NCBI RefSeq assembly: GCF_001567565.1
Contig: NZ_LSSW01000013.1
Span: 1 to 64,000, forward strand
DNA: 64,000 nt
Source of the DNA: Ectopseudomonas composti
GTDB taxonomy: Bacteria; Pseudomonadota; Gammaproteobacteria; Pseudomonadales; Pseudomonadaceae
Direction of reading: 5' to 3'
In this document: positions 8,129 to 16,895 of the stretch, in pieces
Layout of the letters: every line of letters starts with the position of its first letter
How positions within the stretch are numbered: position 1 is the first letter of the stretch
The notes under the pieces: model-generated
Told to the model about the DNA's origin: nothing
The model's database searches: none
What the model saw: only the letters and a program-made list of their open reading frames with translations
Position numbers and translations under genes: made by a program

Positions 8129-8710
8129 TCAGGCCGCGTAGTTCTGGGCGACGAAGTCCCAGTTCACCAGGTTCCAGAACGCCTCGACGTACTTCGGACG
8201 CAGGTTGCGGTAGTCGATGTAGTAGGCGTGTTCCCAGACGTCGCAGGTCAGCAGCGGAGTATCGCCGGAAGTCAGCGGGCAGCCAGCGCCGATGGTGCTG
8301 GCCAGGGCCAGGGAGCCGTCAGCTTTCTTCACCAGCCAGCCCCAACCGGAACCGAAGGTGCCGATGGAAGTCTTGCTGAACTCTTCCTTGAACTTGTCGA
8401 AGGAACCGAAGGCCGCGTTGATGGCGTCAGCCAGGGCACCAGTCGGCTGACCACCGCCGTTCGGCGACAGGCAGTTCCAGTAGAAGGTGTGGTTCCACAC
8501 CTGAGCGGCGTTGTTGAAGATGCCGCCCGAGGAAGTCTTGACGATTTCTTCCAGGCTCTTGCCTTCGAACTCGGTGCCCGGCACCAGGTTGTTCAGGTTC
8601 ACGACGTAGGTGTTGTGGTGCTTGTCGTGGTGGAATTCGAGGGTCTCGGCGGAAATGTGCGGCTCGAGGGCGTTCTTTTCATAAGGCAGCGGCGGCAATT
8701 CAAAAGCCAT
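8129..8710 (-). CDS. sodB: Iron superoxide dismutase
   Basis: The protein has 193 residues, the standard SodB length, with no signal peptide, so it is cytoplasmic. Metal ligands are visible: His in LEFHHDKHH (about 27), His in VWNHTFYW (about 74), and Asp and His in [11 protein letters not shown] (about 157 and 161). The family signature DVWEHAYY is intact. It dismutates superoxide to oxygen and hydrogen peroxide. AGGAG lies 8 bases before the ATG. It belongs to the sodB-bifA-lemA-icmP neighbourhood, here with amt and an unknown gene inserted between sodB and bifA relative to the P. aeruginosa order as I recall it. Confidence 0.97.
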   Translation of the reverse strand: MAFELPPLPYEKNALEPHISAETLEFHHDKHHNTYVVNLNNLVPGTEFEGKSLEEIVKTSSGGIFNNAAQVWNHTFYWNCLSPNGGGQPTGALADAINAAFGSFDKFKEEFSKTSIGTFGSGWGWLVKKADGSLALASTIGAGCPLTSGDTPLLTCDVWEHAYYIDYRNLRPKYVEAFWNLVNWDFVAQNYAA

Positions 8711-8933
8711 GTTCTATCTCCTACTCAGGTCGTGTGCGGTATGCGCAAGGCCGATCACGGGCGGCCTATAGGCGGCGTCGAGTCTGTACTCTTTGCGCCG
8801 CAGACTCGGGATCATAGCACCCGGCCACGGCCATAACCACGCAACATCTGTGTGGAAAAGCCGGTGCGAGGGCGGTTGCAGCAATGTCTTCGACAACCTG
8901 CTGCGCCAGCAGTTGCTTCTAAAAAGAGAACCT

Positions 8934-9015
8934 CTAAAAACAGGTGAGGCACGCAGCGCAGCGCCAAGGCCTGCGAAAACGCGGAGCTTACCTGCTGTTT
9001 TGCGTGTGTTTTTAG
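8934..9015. repeat. Small element with inverted ends (CTAAAAACA / TGTTTTTAG)
   Basis: Nine-base inverted ends enclose 64 GC-rich bases. It lies in the 341-base gap between sodB and the DUF58 gene, which otherwise shows no gene. It resembles short intergenic repeats common in Pseudomonas, but no second copy was recognised in this window. Confidence 0.35.
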
Positions 9016-9051
9016 CGCAGCGATGACCGCGACGGTGCTTGCTAGTGGTCC

Positions 9052-10383
9052 CTACAGTGCGCCGGCCTTCTTCCAGGCCAGGTAACTGCTCACCAGCTCC
9101 GGGCCGAGTTCGCCCGGGCGCGCGTCGAGCACTGGCACTTCATGGGCAGCCAGGCGCTCGTGCAGGTCGGCGCGGGCGTTGAGGTAATCCAGCGTGCCGC
9201 AGTAGGCCAGGGCCTGATCGAATTGCTCCACGGGAGTCTGGCGCAGGCGGTCGAGTGCTTCTTCGCGCAGACTGGCGACCAGTACGCGATGCTGGCGCGA
9301 CAGGCGACGCACGGCAGCGAGCAGATCCTGATCGTCTTCATCGCGCAGGTTGGTCACCAGCACCACCAGCGAGCGACGCCGCTGACGCGTCAGCAGCAGG
9401 TCGGCGGCGGCACTGAAATCGGCAGGTTGCTGGCTGGTATCGAGGTCGTAAACGGCGTTGAGCAACACGTTCAGCTGGGCAGGCCCCTTGACTGGCGCCA
9501 GGTAGCGCGACTGGTTGCCGGCGAAGGTCGCCAGGCCAACCGCATCGCCCTGGCGCAACGCTACGTAACTGAGCAGCAGGCAGGCGTTGAGGGCATGGTC
9601 GAAGTGCGACAGCTCGTCGTCCTGGCTGCGCATGCGCCGGCCGCAGTCGAGCAGGAAGACGATCTGCTGGTCGCGTTCGTCCTGATACTCGCGAGCGATG
9701 GGAATGCGTTTGCGTGCAGTGGCCTTCCAGTCGATCTGGCGCAGGGTGTCGCCGTCACGAAATTCGCGCAGCTGGTGAAATTCCAGGCCCAGGCCGCGCC
9801 GTGGACGCTGGCGTACACCCAACTGGCTCAGCCAGTCATCCACGGCCTTGAGTTGCGCGCCGTAGAGGCGCGCGAAATCCGGGTAGACGCGGCTTTCGTC
9901 GGGCAGCGGCAGCAGGCGCTTGGCTCGCCACAGGCGCAGCGGGCTGGGCAACTGCAGCTCGCACAGGGCGAAGTGGAAGTGCCCGCGGATCAATGGTTTC
10001 AGGCGATAGCTGGCGCACGTCTGCTGGCCAGGATGCAGGGTGACGCGTTGCGGCAGAAAGTCGAAGGCCATGCCCTCTGGCACATGGTCGAAGACCTCGA
10101 TTTCCTGTGTCTGGGCGAAGTCGTGGTGAACGATCAGCTGCACCTCGCTCCAGCGTCCGAGCGGCAGGTTGCCCGGTAAGACGCGCTGCAGACGCGGCGA
10201 ACGCTGGCGACGCAGCCATAGCGCGTCGACCGTCGCGACCAGCAGCAACGCCAGTGACAGCCCCCAGGCCATTGGCATCAGGCTGTCCGCCAGGCGTATG
10301 CCGAGCAGGGGCAGGGCGCCGAGCAATACGGCAGTGGCGAACAGGCCGCCGAGCAGCCCGAGGAGCAGGCGCGAAGGCTTCAT
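9052..10383 (-). CDS. DUF58 domain protein (VWA-like) of the MoxR operon
   Basis: The protein has 443 residues. Two N-terminal transmembrane helices (about 5-55) precede a cytoplasmic part with the DUF58 core: RRGLGLEFHQLREFRDGD near 200-220, IDWKATARK, then a von Willebrand-like strand VFLLDCGRRM. The metal-binding MIDAS motif (DxSxS) is degenerate here as DCGRR. Such proteins are typical partners of MoxR AAA+ ATPases. Its start overlaps the moxR stop by four bases (ATGA), which shows translational coupling. It is the last gene of the operon running from 15864 to 9052. Confidence 0.85.
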   Translation of the reverse strand: MKPSRLLLGLLGGLFATAVLLGALPLLGIRLADSLMPMAWGLSLALLLVATVDALWLRRQRSPRLQRVLPGNLPLGRWSEVQLIVHHDFAQTQEIEVFDHVPEGMAFDFLPQRVTLHPGQQTCASYRLKPLIRGHFHFALCELQLPSPLRLWRAKRLLPLPDESRVYPDFARLYGAQLKAVDDWLSQLGVRQRPRRGLGLEFHQLREFRDGDTLRQIDWKATARKRIPIAREYQDERDQQIVFLLDCGRRMRSQDDELSHFDHALNACLLLSYVALRQGDAVGLATFAGNQSRYLAPVKGPAQLNVLLNAVYDLDTSQQPADFSAAADLLLTRQRRRSLVVLVTNLRDEDDQDLLAAVRRLSRQHRVLVASLREEALDRLRQTPVEQFDQALAYCGTLDYLNARADLHERLAAHEVPVLDARPGELGPELVSSYLAWKKAGAL

Positions 10384-11414
10384 AGGCGCGGTGCCGGCAC
10401 CTGATCGAGCACCTGTTGCAGGACCTGATCCACCGACAGGCCTTCGATATCCAGCTCGGGCGCCAGGCGTACACGATGGCGCAGTACCGCCAGCGCGCAG
10501 CTCTTGATGTCATCCGGCAGGACGAAGTCACCGCCACGCAGCAGCGCGCGAGCACGGGCACCGCGTACCAGGGCGATCGAGGCGCGTGGTCCGGCGCCCA
10601 TGGCCAGGCCAGGCCAGCTGCGGGTGGCGCGGGCCAGGCGTACGGCGTAATCGAGCACTTGATCGTCCAGCGGCAGATCGCTGGCGATCTTCTGCAGCGC
10701 CAATACGTCCTTGGCTTGCAGCAGGGTACGCAGCGGGCTGACTTCGAGCATGTCGGCCTTGGCCGAGCGCGTCACCTGGCGCACCATGTTCAGCTCTTCG
10801 TCCTGCTGCGGATAATCCATGCGCAGCTTGAGCATGAAACGGTCCAGTTCGGCTTCCGGCAGCGGGTAGGTGCCCTCCTGCTCGATCGGGTTCATGGTCG
10901 CCAGCACCATGAACGGCAGCTGTACCGGCAGGGCGCGACCTTCAAGGGTCACCTGGCGCTCCTGCATCACCTCCAGCAACGCGGCCTGGGTCTTGGCCGG
11001 CGCGCGGTTGATTTCATCGGCCAGCAGCAGGTTGGTGAACACCGGGCCCTTGCGCAGTTTGAACTGCTCGCTCTGCATGTCGTACACGGCATGACCGGTG
11101 ACATCGCTGGGCATCAGGTCCGGGGTGAACTGGATGCGCGCGAACTCGCCGCCGAAGCAACGTGCCAGGGCACGCACCAGCAGGGTCTTGCCGAGGCCGG
11201 GCACGCCCTCGACCAGCACATGGCCGCCGGCGATCAGTGCAGTCAGCACATCGTCGATCACTGCGCTCTGGCCGATCACGGCCTTGCGCAACTCGGCACG
11301 CAGGGCCTGGGCCAGCTGGCTGGCACGCTGGCGCTGCTGCATCTGCGGATTGCTCGGTGCGGCAGCCGGGGCGTCCTGCGCCGGCAGGTTGTCGTTCTCG
11401 GGGGTCTCGCTCAT
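10380..11414 (-). CDS. MoxR-family AAA+ ATPase
   Basis: The protein has 344 residues. A Pro/Ala-rich head precedes an AAA+ core with Walker A GVPGLGKTLL (about 93-102), Walker B LLADEINRAP (about 152-160) and the sensor segment MVLATMNPIEQEGTYPLPEAE. A C-terminal lid follows. MoxR ATPases act as chaperones that load or remodel VWA-domain partners, often in envelope or metal-enzyme maturation. It overlaps the genes on both sides by four bases, so the DUF4350, MoxR and DUF58 proteins should be made together. Confidence 0.93.
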   Translation of the reverse strand: MSETPENDNLPAQDAPAAAPSNPQMQQRQRASQLAQALRAELRKAVIGQSAVIDDVLTALIAGGHVLVEGVPGLGKTLLVRALARCFGGEFARIQFTPDLMPSDVTGHAVYDMQSEQFKLRKGPVFTNLLLADEINRAPAKTQAALLEVMQERQVTLEGRALPVQLPFMVLATMNPIEQEGTYPLPEAELDRFMLKLRMDYPQQDEELNMVRQVTRSAKADMLEVSPLRTLLQAKDVLALQKIASDLPLDDQVLDYAVRLARATRSWPGLAMGAGPRASIALVRGARARALLRGGDFVLPDDIKSCALAVLRHRVRLAPELDIEGLSVDQVLQQVLDQVPAPRL

Positions 11415-12592
11415 AGGGCATTCCTGAGGGTTTGCAGGTGGGCGACCTGGCGGGTGAAGTCACTGGCGGACAGGCGCTGCGGCGGCAATGGGCGCATGGC
11501 CTGGCTGATGTCTCTGGCGGGCAGGCGGGTCAGGCGACCGAGCACCTGCCATTGTTCGGCGACGGCGAGTTTCTCGAAGCCGGGGTAGCGGCGCCGGGCG
11601 CGGCGATTGATGTCCTGTTGCAGGCCTTTGAGCAGGCTGTGCTGGCCACTGCGGCGCAGGAGGAAATCTGCACTGCCGCGCAGGTGTTCTTCAAGCTGGC
11701 GACGGGCACGGCTGGCTGGCGCCTGCAGCGGGCCGTGGCGTACGCCGAAGTGCCACAGCGCGGCGCCGATCAACAGCGCCAGCAGCAGCAAGGCCAGCGG
11801 GAAATGGCGCAGGAGCAGGCGCGCCAGGCCGTCACTGTCGGCGTGGTAGAGCAGGGTCACGGCGCTGTCCTGGCTCAGATACCAGAGCAGCCAGGCGTGG
11901 TCGTATTCGTCGATGCTGCGGTTCTGCCAGATCCACGGGTCGCTGAGTACGGTGATCAGGCCATCGCCGTGGTAAAGCTGCAGCAGATGCGTGGCAGCGT
12001 CGCTGTTGGCCCAGGCGTGAGCCCGGTTCTGCGCATCGTAGAGGTGAAAGTCGGTGTCGAAGGCGATGTAGGCCGGGGCTTGTTCGTTCTCCAGGTAGAG
12101 CTTGGTGAGTTGCGGGTAGTCCTCGCTCGCTTCGCTCTCTGGCTCGGGCTCACTGGCTTCGTCGTCGTCCAGTTCGTCACTCATGTATTGCTGAATGCCG
12201 AGCAGATCGAGCAGCAGGTCGCCGCTCTTGCCTTCCTCTTCGTCCCACAGGCGTTCGGCGATGAACAGCAGATGGCCGCCGTTAGCCGTCCATTGCAGCA
12301 CGCGCTCGACCTGGCGCGGCGTCATGTTGCCGCGATCAGCCAGGAGCATCAGGGTCTGGCCCTCGCTGGGCAGCCCGTCCAGCACTTCCAGGCCCTCGGC
12401 GCGGCGGGCGTCGATGCCCTGTTTGCGCAGGAAGTACTCGGCAGCCAGGTAAGGGCTGCTGGCAACCTCGGGAGAAGGACCGTGTTCGACCACTTCCTCA
12501 TAAGGTTCGAGCTTGCCCAGCAGATAAATGGCGAGCAGCCCAAGGCCCAGCAGCAGGACCATGCTGAGCGCGAAACCGGCGCGCCGACTCAT
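11411..12592 (-). CDS. DUF4350 domain membrane protein
   Basis: The protein has 393 residues. It has one N-terminal membrane helix (about 7-25) and a second near 270-290. Between them is an extracytoplasmic DUF4350 region (SSPYLAAEYFLRKQGIDARR near 45-65, LADRGNMTP, GGHLLFIAERLWDEE) and a very acidic stretch near residues 135-160 (runs of D and E with S and P). The C-terminal cytoplasmic tail is Arg/Leu rich. It overlaps DUF4129 upstream and moxR downstream by four bases each. The family has no proven biochemical function. Confidence 0.8.
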   Translation of the reverse strand: MSRRAGFALSMVLLLGLGLLAIYLLGKLEPYEEVVEHGPSPEVASSPYLAAEYFLRKQGIDARRAEGLEVLDGLPSEGQTLMLLADRGNMTPRQVERVLQWTANGGHLLFIAERLWDEEEGKSGDLLLDLLGIQQYMSDELDDDEASEPEPESEASEDYPQLTKLYLENEQAPAYIAFDTDFHLYDAQNRAHAWANSDAATHLLQLYHGDGLITVLSDPWIWQNRSIDEYDHAWLLWYLSQDSAVTLLYHADSDGLARLLLRHFPLALLLLALLIGAALWHFGVRHGPLQAPASRARRQLEEHLRGSADFLLRRSGQHSLLKGLQQDINRRARRRYPGFEKLAVAEQWQVLGRLTRLPARDISQAMRPLPPQRLSASDFTRQVAHLQTLRNAL

Positions 12593-14175
12593 GCTGCACG
12601 CTCCTGGCCGAACAAGTTACGCCAGCCCTGGCACAGGCCCTGACGCAGCGACTCGGCAGGCGGGCGATGACCATAGGCCAGGGCCTGCCAATGCAGGGTC
12701 AGTTGACGGCTGTAATCCTCCAGGCTCTGCTGCCCGAGGCCGCTGACCATGTGCAGCACCTCACCTTCGGTGTGCGACTGTTTCAAGGGCAGGCGGTGTT
12801 CGTGCAAGAGCCGGCTGAGCAGGGCGCGGTAGAGCAAACCCAATGCTGCGCGCGGCTGTTCGGTCCAGAGCCGCTCGGCTTCGCTGGCGACATCGTCGGG
12901 CAGCGTCTCCGGTGCCAGTTCCAGACCGAACAGCTGCTGCGGTGCGGCGTGTCGGCGGCGCGCCGGCAGGCCGATGCGTTCGCCAAAGGTCTGCAGCCAT
13001 TCGCGGTAGCGCCACAGGACGAAAGCCAGCAGTGCGGCCAGCGCTGCCCACAGCAGCACTTCGAAGATCTGTGCGACGACGTCCAGGCTCTTCCACCATT
13101 CGCCCAGCTTGAGCAGGTTCTTGAGCATGTCGATGAAGGCTTCGACGTCTTCCGGCTTGGCTTCCTCAGCAGGCTTCTCCTCGCCCAGGCGCCAGCGTGT
13201 GACGGTTTCGCGGTGCTGGAAGGGCGGCTCGTCGAGCAGCGCTTCGATGCTTGCACGCGCGGCCTGGCTGGTCAGCGGCTGTTTCAGCAGGCGCGGGGCA
13301 TCGGGGCCTTGCGAGTCGCTCTGCTCAACCTCTTCGCTGGCGATTGGCGAGGTGTCGGCCCAGGCATGGCTGGGCAGCTGGGTCAGCAGCACGGCGCAAC
13401 CGAGCAGCAAGGCGTAGGCACTGCCGGTCAGGCGCTGGCGCAGACGGCGGAAGTTCAGCTCGATATCCCAGGCTTCCAGGGCGGTGCGGCGGTTGAGGTA
13501 GAGGGTGAAGCCGCAGGCGACGTAGACCGGCTCCCAGATGATCAGCAGCAGTACGTAGAGCAGGTTGGACAAGTGCTCCAGCCACATCCACTGGCCGCTG
13601 CTGGCGGCAATCAGGCTTTCCCAGCTCCAGTTCAGTTCCACCTGTTGCGGCAGCATCAGGTAGAACAGGGCGATCAGGCCCAGCCACAGGGCCATTTCCA
13701 GATGCATGCCCACCAGGGTCAGCCAGGTGGCGGCCGCGCTGTCGCGTTGACCGAGCACCACCAGCCGCTGGCTGCGCGCCTGACCGGCCAGGCCTTCGAG
13801 CTGCAGCACGGGCAGATCGAAGCTGCGGGTCGGGCTGAGGCGGCGCCAGGTCAGGCTGGCCAGCAGTTGCGGCCATAGCAGTTTCGGCAGTGCGCGCAGC
13901 GATTGTTTCAACGAGGGCGTATTGCCGAACAGGGCCTGCGAAAGGATGTACAGCGGCAACCGCTCATAGGCCGGCTTGAGCCACCAGAACAGGAAGATGG
14001 CCCAGCCCGGATACTGCCACAGCAGGGCACAGAGCAGGCCGAACACCGGGAGCGTGACCAGCGCCCAGCTGGCCATCAGCAGACCGGCGTGACGACGGGC
14101 GAGCAGCACGCCGAGGTCGATGGCCTCCCAGGCGCTGCGTGGGCGGATGGCGACGCTGGCTTCAGTCAGGCGCAT
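12589..14175 (-). CDS. DUF4129 domain multi-pass membrane protein
   Basis: The protein has 528 residues. Several N-terminal membrane helices span about residues 30-260, a soluble loop follows, and another helix lies at about 368-390. The C-terminal DUF4129 region contains SEAERLWTEQPRAALGLLYRAL and TEGEVLHMV. ATG at 14175 (MRLTEAS) is chosen. It overlaps the SpoIIM stop by 14 bases. DUF4129 is found with MoxR and DUF58 in many bacteria, probably as part of one membrane assembly. Confidence 0.8.
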   Translation of the reverse strand: MRLTEASVAIRPRSAWEAIDLGVLLARRHAGLLMASWALVTLPVFGLLCALLWQYPGWAIFLFWWLKPAYERLPLYILSQALFGNTPSLKQSLRALPKLLWPQLLASLTWRRLSPTRSFDLPVLQLEGLAGQARSQRLVVLGQRDSAAATWLTLVGMHLEMALWLGLIALFYLMLPQQVELNWSWESLIAASSGQWMWLEHLSNLLYVLLLIIWEPVYVACGFTLYLNRRTALEAWDIELNFRRLRQRLTGSAYALLLGCAVLLTQLPSHAWADTSPIASEEVEQSDSQGPDAPRLLKQPLTSQAARASIEALLDEPPFQHRETVTRWRLGEEKPAEEAKPEDVEAFIDMLKNLLKLGEWWKSLDVVAQIFEVLLWAALAALLAFVLWRYREWLQTFGERIGLPARRRHAAPQQLFGLELAPETLPDDVASEAERLWTEQPRAALGLLYRALLSRLLHEHRLPLKQSHTEGEVLHMVSGLGQQSLEDYSRQLTLHWQALAYGHRPPAESLRQGLCQGWRNLFGQERAA

Positions 14176-15142
14176 GCTGCCTCCGTCCGGCCAGCAGCAG
14201 ATAGCCCAGCACCAGCGCCCAGAGCCCGGCACCGACGATGTACTTGATGTTCGGGCTGGCGAAGGTGGTGGAGGACCAGAACGCCTCGATGAAGGCGGCC
14301 AGCAGCAGGAACAGAATCACCCCGCACACCAGTTGAATCGCCTTGCTGGCGGCCAGACGCAGGGCTTCGCCACGGGGCAGACGTCCGGGGGCCAGCAGCG
14401 CCCAGCCGAGCTTGAGCCCCGCAGCACCGGCCAGGGCGATGGCGGTCAGCTCGAAGGCACCATGACCGATGACAAAGGACCAGAACGGCTCGCCGTAGCC
14501 GATGCGCGTCAGGTGGCCGGCCACTGCACCGATCATCAGGCCGTTGAACAGCAGGAAGAACAGGCTGCCAAGGCCCAGCAGCAGGCCGCTGGCGAAGGTC
14601 TGAAAGGCGATACCGATGTTGTTCATGATGTAGAAACCGAACATCACCCAGTCATCACCGGAGCCGCGTTCGCTGAAGCGGCCAAGACGGCGGGCGTCTG
14701 GGTCGTACATGCTTTCCATTTCACTGACCTGGTCAGGGCTGACCAGGCTGAAGATCAGCTCGGGGTAGAGGTAGGTCAGCAGCCCCATCACCGCCAGGCT
14801 GCCGAAGAACAGCAGGCTGGCCGCGCACACGCTGCGCCATTCGCTGCGTACCAAACGTGGGAAGCCGCCGAACAGAAAGCGGACCAGCTGTGCGACAAGG
14901 TGGCTGCGATGGCGATAGAACTGCTGGTGGCCACGCATCGCCAGTTGCTGCAACTGGTCGATCAGGTGACTGCTGTAGCCGCGCGCCTGGGCCAAGGCCA
15001 GGTGCTGGCAAAGCTGCCGGTAGCGGGCGGCAAAGCCTTGCGAAACCTGGGCGTCGGCCTTGCCGCGCTCCAGCGCTTCGAGCTGGTTGTGGAAGGCATC
15101 CCAGTCGGCCTGATGGCGATTTTCGAACAGGCTCTGCTTCAC
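14162..15142 (-). CDS. SpoIIM (DUF95) family membrane protein
   Basis: The protein has 326 residues. A cytoplasmic N-terminal helical domain of about 110 residues is followed by about six membrane helices. The SpoIIM/DUF95 pattern FYIMNNIGIAFQTFASGLLLGLG and HGAFELTAIALAGAAGLKLG is clear near residues 170-245. In sporulating bacteria SpoIIM joins a cell-wall remodelling complex. Non-sporulators carry this relative in MoxR/RDD operons, and its role there is unknown. It overlaps the RDD gene by four bases. Confidence 0.85.
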   Translation of the reverse strand: MKQSLFENRHQADWDAFHNQLEALERGKADAQVSQGFAARYRQLCQHLALAQARGYSSHLIDQLQQLAMRGHQQFYRHRSHLVAQLVRFLFGGFPRLVRSEWRSVCAASLLFFGSLAVMGLLTYLYPELIFSLVSPDQVSEMESMYDPDARRLGRFSERGSGDDWVMFGFYIMNNIGIAFQTFASGLLLGLGSLFFLLFNGLMIGAVAGHLTRIGYGEPFWSFVIGHGAFELTAIALAGAAGLKLGWALLAPGRLPRGEALRLAASKAIQLVCGVILFLLLAAFIEAFWSSTTFASPNIKYIVGAGLWALVLGYLLLAGRRQHAPD

Positions 15143-15864
15143 GGGGCGCTCCCTAGCAGGCCATGGGCAATGCCATTGAGGCGAGGTTCAGCCTGCTCGG
15201 CCGGCACTTGCAAGGGTTCGGCCAGCAGCGCAGCCAGTTCGGCTCTGCGAGCCGCGGACAACTGACTGCCCCGTTCGGCAAAACCGAGAATGGCGCGTTG
15301 TTCGCCGAGGCTGAGCGGGAAGGGCGCTGGCAGGGGGGCAGCGTCGGTCAGTTGCGGTTTGCTCAGTGGCGCATCGCGATAAACCACCAGCGTGCCGGCG
15401 GCGATATCGCCGAGGCGTTTGAATGCAGGGTGGTTCAGGCAACTGATGATGCCCAGGGTGTAGCCGAACGGCAGAATGTCGACGAAGCGCAGCAGGTTGC
15501 GGGTCAACGAGGCGGCCCAGCCAATCGGCGTACCGTCATCGTGGACCACGCGCAGGCCCAGCATCTGCTTGCCGGGGGAGCGGCCCTGGTTGAGCACCTC
15601 GAACAGCACCATGTACCACCAGGTCACGAGAAACAGCAGGATGGTACCCAGACCCATGCCGAACTGGCCGAGCAGGCCAAGGATGATATAGACGACCGTG
15701 AGGATCAGGCCGCGAATGGCCAGGTCGATGGCGAATGCAAGGGCGCGTGGGACCAGCCCAGCTGGTCGCAGATGCAGATCGATACCTTCCGGCGTTTCGA
15801 CCTGATAGCGAGTATCCAGGGGCGGCAGGGTGGGCGAAAGGCTGGCGCTTGAGCGTGAGGGCAT
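15139..15864 (-). CDS. RDD family membrane protein
   Basis: The protein has 241 residues and is the first gene of the overlapping operon. The RDD domain begins with LVPRALAFAIDLAIRG (R and D of the name, about residues 38-53). Two or three membrane helices follow, then GRSPGKQMLGLRVVHDDG and TRNLLRFVDILPFGY near 94-135. The C-terminal 60 residues are soluble. RDD proteins are small membrane proteins of mostly unknown role, some linked to ion transport. The ATG has GGAAAG-like sequence upstream. Confidence 0.85.
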   Translation of the reverse strand: MPSRSSASLSPTLPPLDTRYQVETPEGIDLHLRPAGLVPRALAFAIDLAIRGLILTVVYIILGLLGQFGMGLGTILLFLVTWWYMVLFEVLNQGRSPGKQMLGLRVVHDDGTPIGWAASLTRNLLRFVDILPFGYTLGIISCLNHPAFKRLGDIAAGTLVVYRDAPLSKPQLTDAAPLPAPFPLSLGEQRAILGFAERGSQLSAARRAELAALLAEPLQVPAEQAEPRLNGIAHGLLGSAP

Positions 15865-15953
15865 CGGCGGACTGCATCAAGGAAAGCCCGATGCTAGCGA
15901 GCAGCGGGCCACGAACGCAACCGGGCCAGCGAACTGACCCGAGTCTCGTCGAC

Positions 15954-16712
15954 TTATTGGGCGGCAGGCAGTACGCCGAAAATGGTGCGATACAGCACGC
16001 CCATGGCCACGACCATCAGCGGAATGCTCCACACCATGCCGATACCCAGGGGGATGGCGCTGACTACGATGATCAAGCCGAGCACGATGAACAGACCGAA
16101 GACCTTGAACCAGTGCTGGGTGATGGCTTTGCGCGAGGCTTCCAGCGCCTGCCAGGGCGACAGGCCGCGTTCGACCACCAGCGGAATGGCCAGCAGGTAG
16201 GCGACGCCCAGGTAGATACCGGGGATCAGCAGCAGGATCATGCCGAGGTAGATCAGCAGCATCATCACCACCGCAGTGATGATCAGCGGCACGGTGCGAC
16301 CGAAGTGGCTGAAGATTTCGTTGAAGTTCAGCGGCTGGTCGGCGGCGCGGCGGATGCCGACCATGTTGATGCCAGCCATGAAGGGGTAGGCCAGCGCCGA
16401 CGCCAGCAGCGAAATCATGATTTCGCCGACGACCATCAGCACCATGTTCTGGCTCAGAGCGGTAAAGATGCCGACCACACCACCGAGGATGAAGGTCGCT
16501 GCCAGCAGTACCACGTAGAACACCAGAAAACCGCCGATGATGATGCCCTTGGTGCCTTTGACTTTGCTCCAGGACTCGCTCAGCAGTTCGCCGATGCTGA
16601 AGTCATAACCGCGTGCCAGGGCTTCTTCGATGCTTGGCGTCTGGTTGTGCGAGGTCGGTTGCAGGTCGCTGGTGGGTGCGGCGTAGGGATTGGGGGTGAT
16701 CGCGTCACTCAT
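15954..16712 (-). CDS. BPSS1780-type hydrophobic membrane protein
   Basis: The protein has 252 residues with an Asn/Pro-rich cytoplasmic head (NPYAAPTSDL) and about five to six membrane helices. A conserved-looking segment, GRTVPLIITAVVMMLLIYLG, lies at about 135-155. Similar unnamed proteins carry the BPSS1780 / YciC-like domain. ATG at 16712 is chosen because AAGGA precedes it. An in-frame ATG at 16730 is less likely. It is separated from the RDD gene by about 90 bases and may head the same transcript or be on its own. Confidence 0.65.
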   Translation of the reverse strand: MSDAITPNPYAAPTSDLQPTSHNQTPSIEEALARGYDFSIGELLSESWSKVKGTKGIIIGGFLVFYVVLLAATFILGGVVGIFTALSQNMVLMVVGEIMISLLASALAYPFMAGINMVGIRRAADQPLNFNEIFSHFGRTVPLIITAVVMMLLIYLGMILLLIPGIYLGVAYLLAIPLVVERGLSPWQALEASRKAITQHWFKVFGLFIVLGLIIVVSAIPLGIGMVWSIPLMVVAMGVLYRTIFGVLPAAQ

Positions 16713-16895
16713 GGTTGCATCCTTGTACATTGAGTGGGAGGGGTGTCAATGCTAGTGGTTACGGCGCTCGCCCGACAAGCGCGGGGCACCTGGCAGTATG
16801 GCGACTGTGCGCTGGTTCATGCTTTTGCGCGCGGCGGCGAGTCGGGAGGTGGATGATAGACTGCCGAAAAACTTGCATCAGGTACGGAGCCGCCC

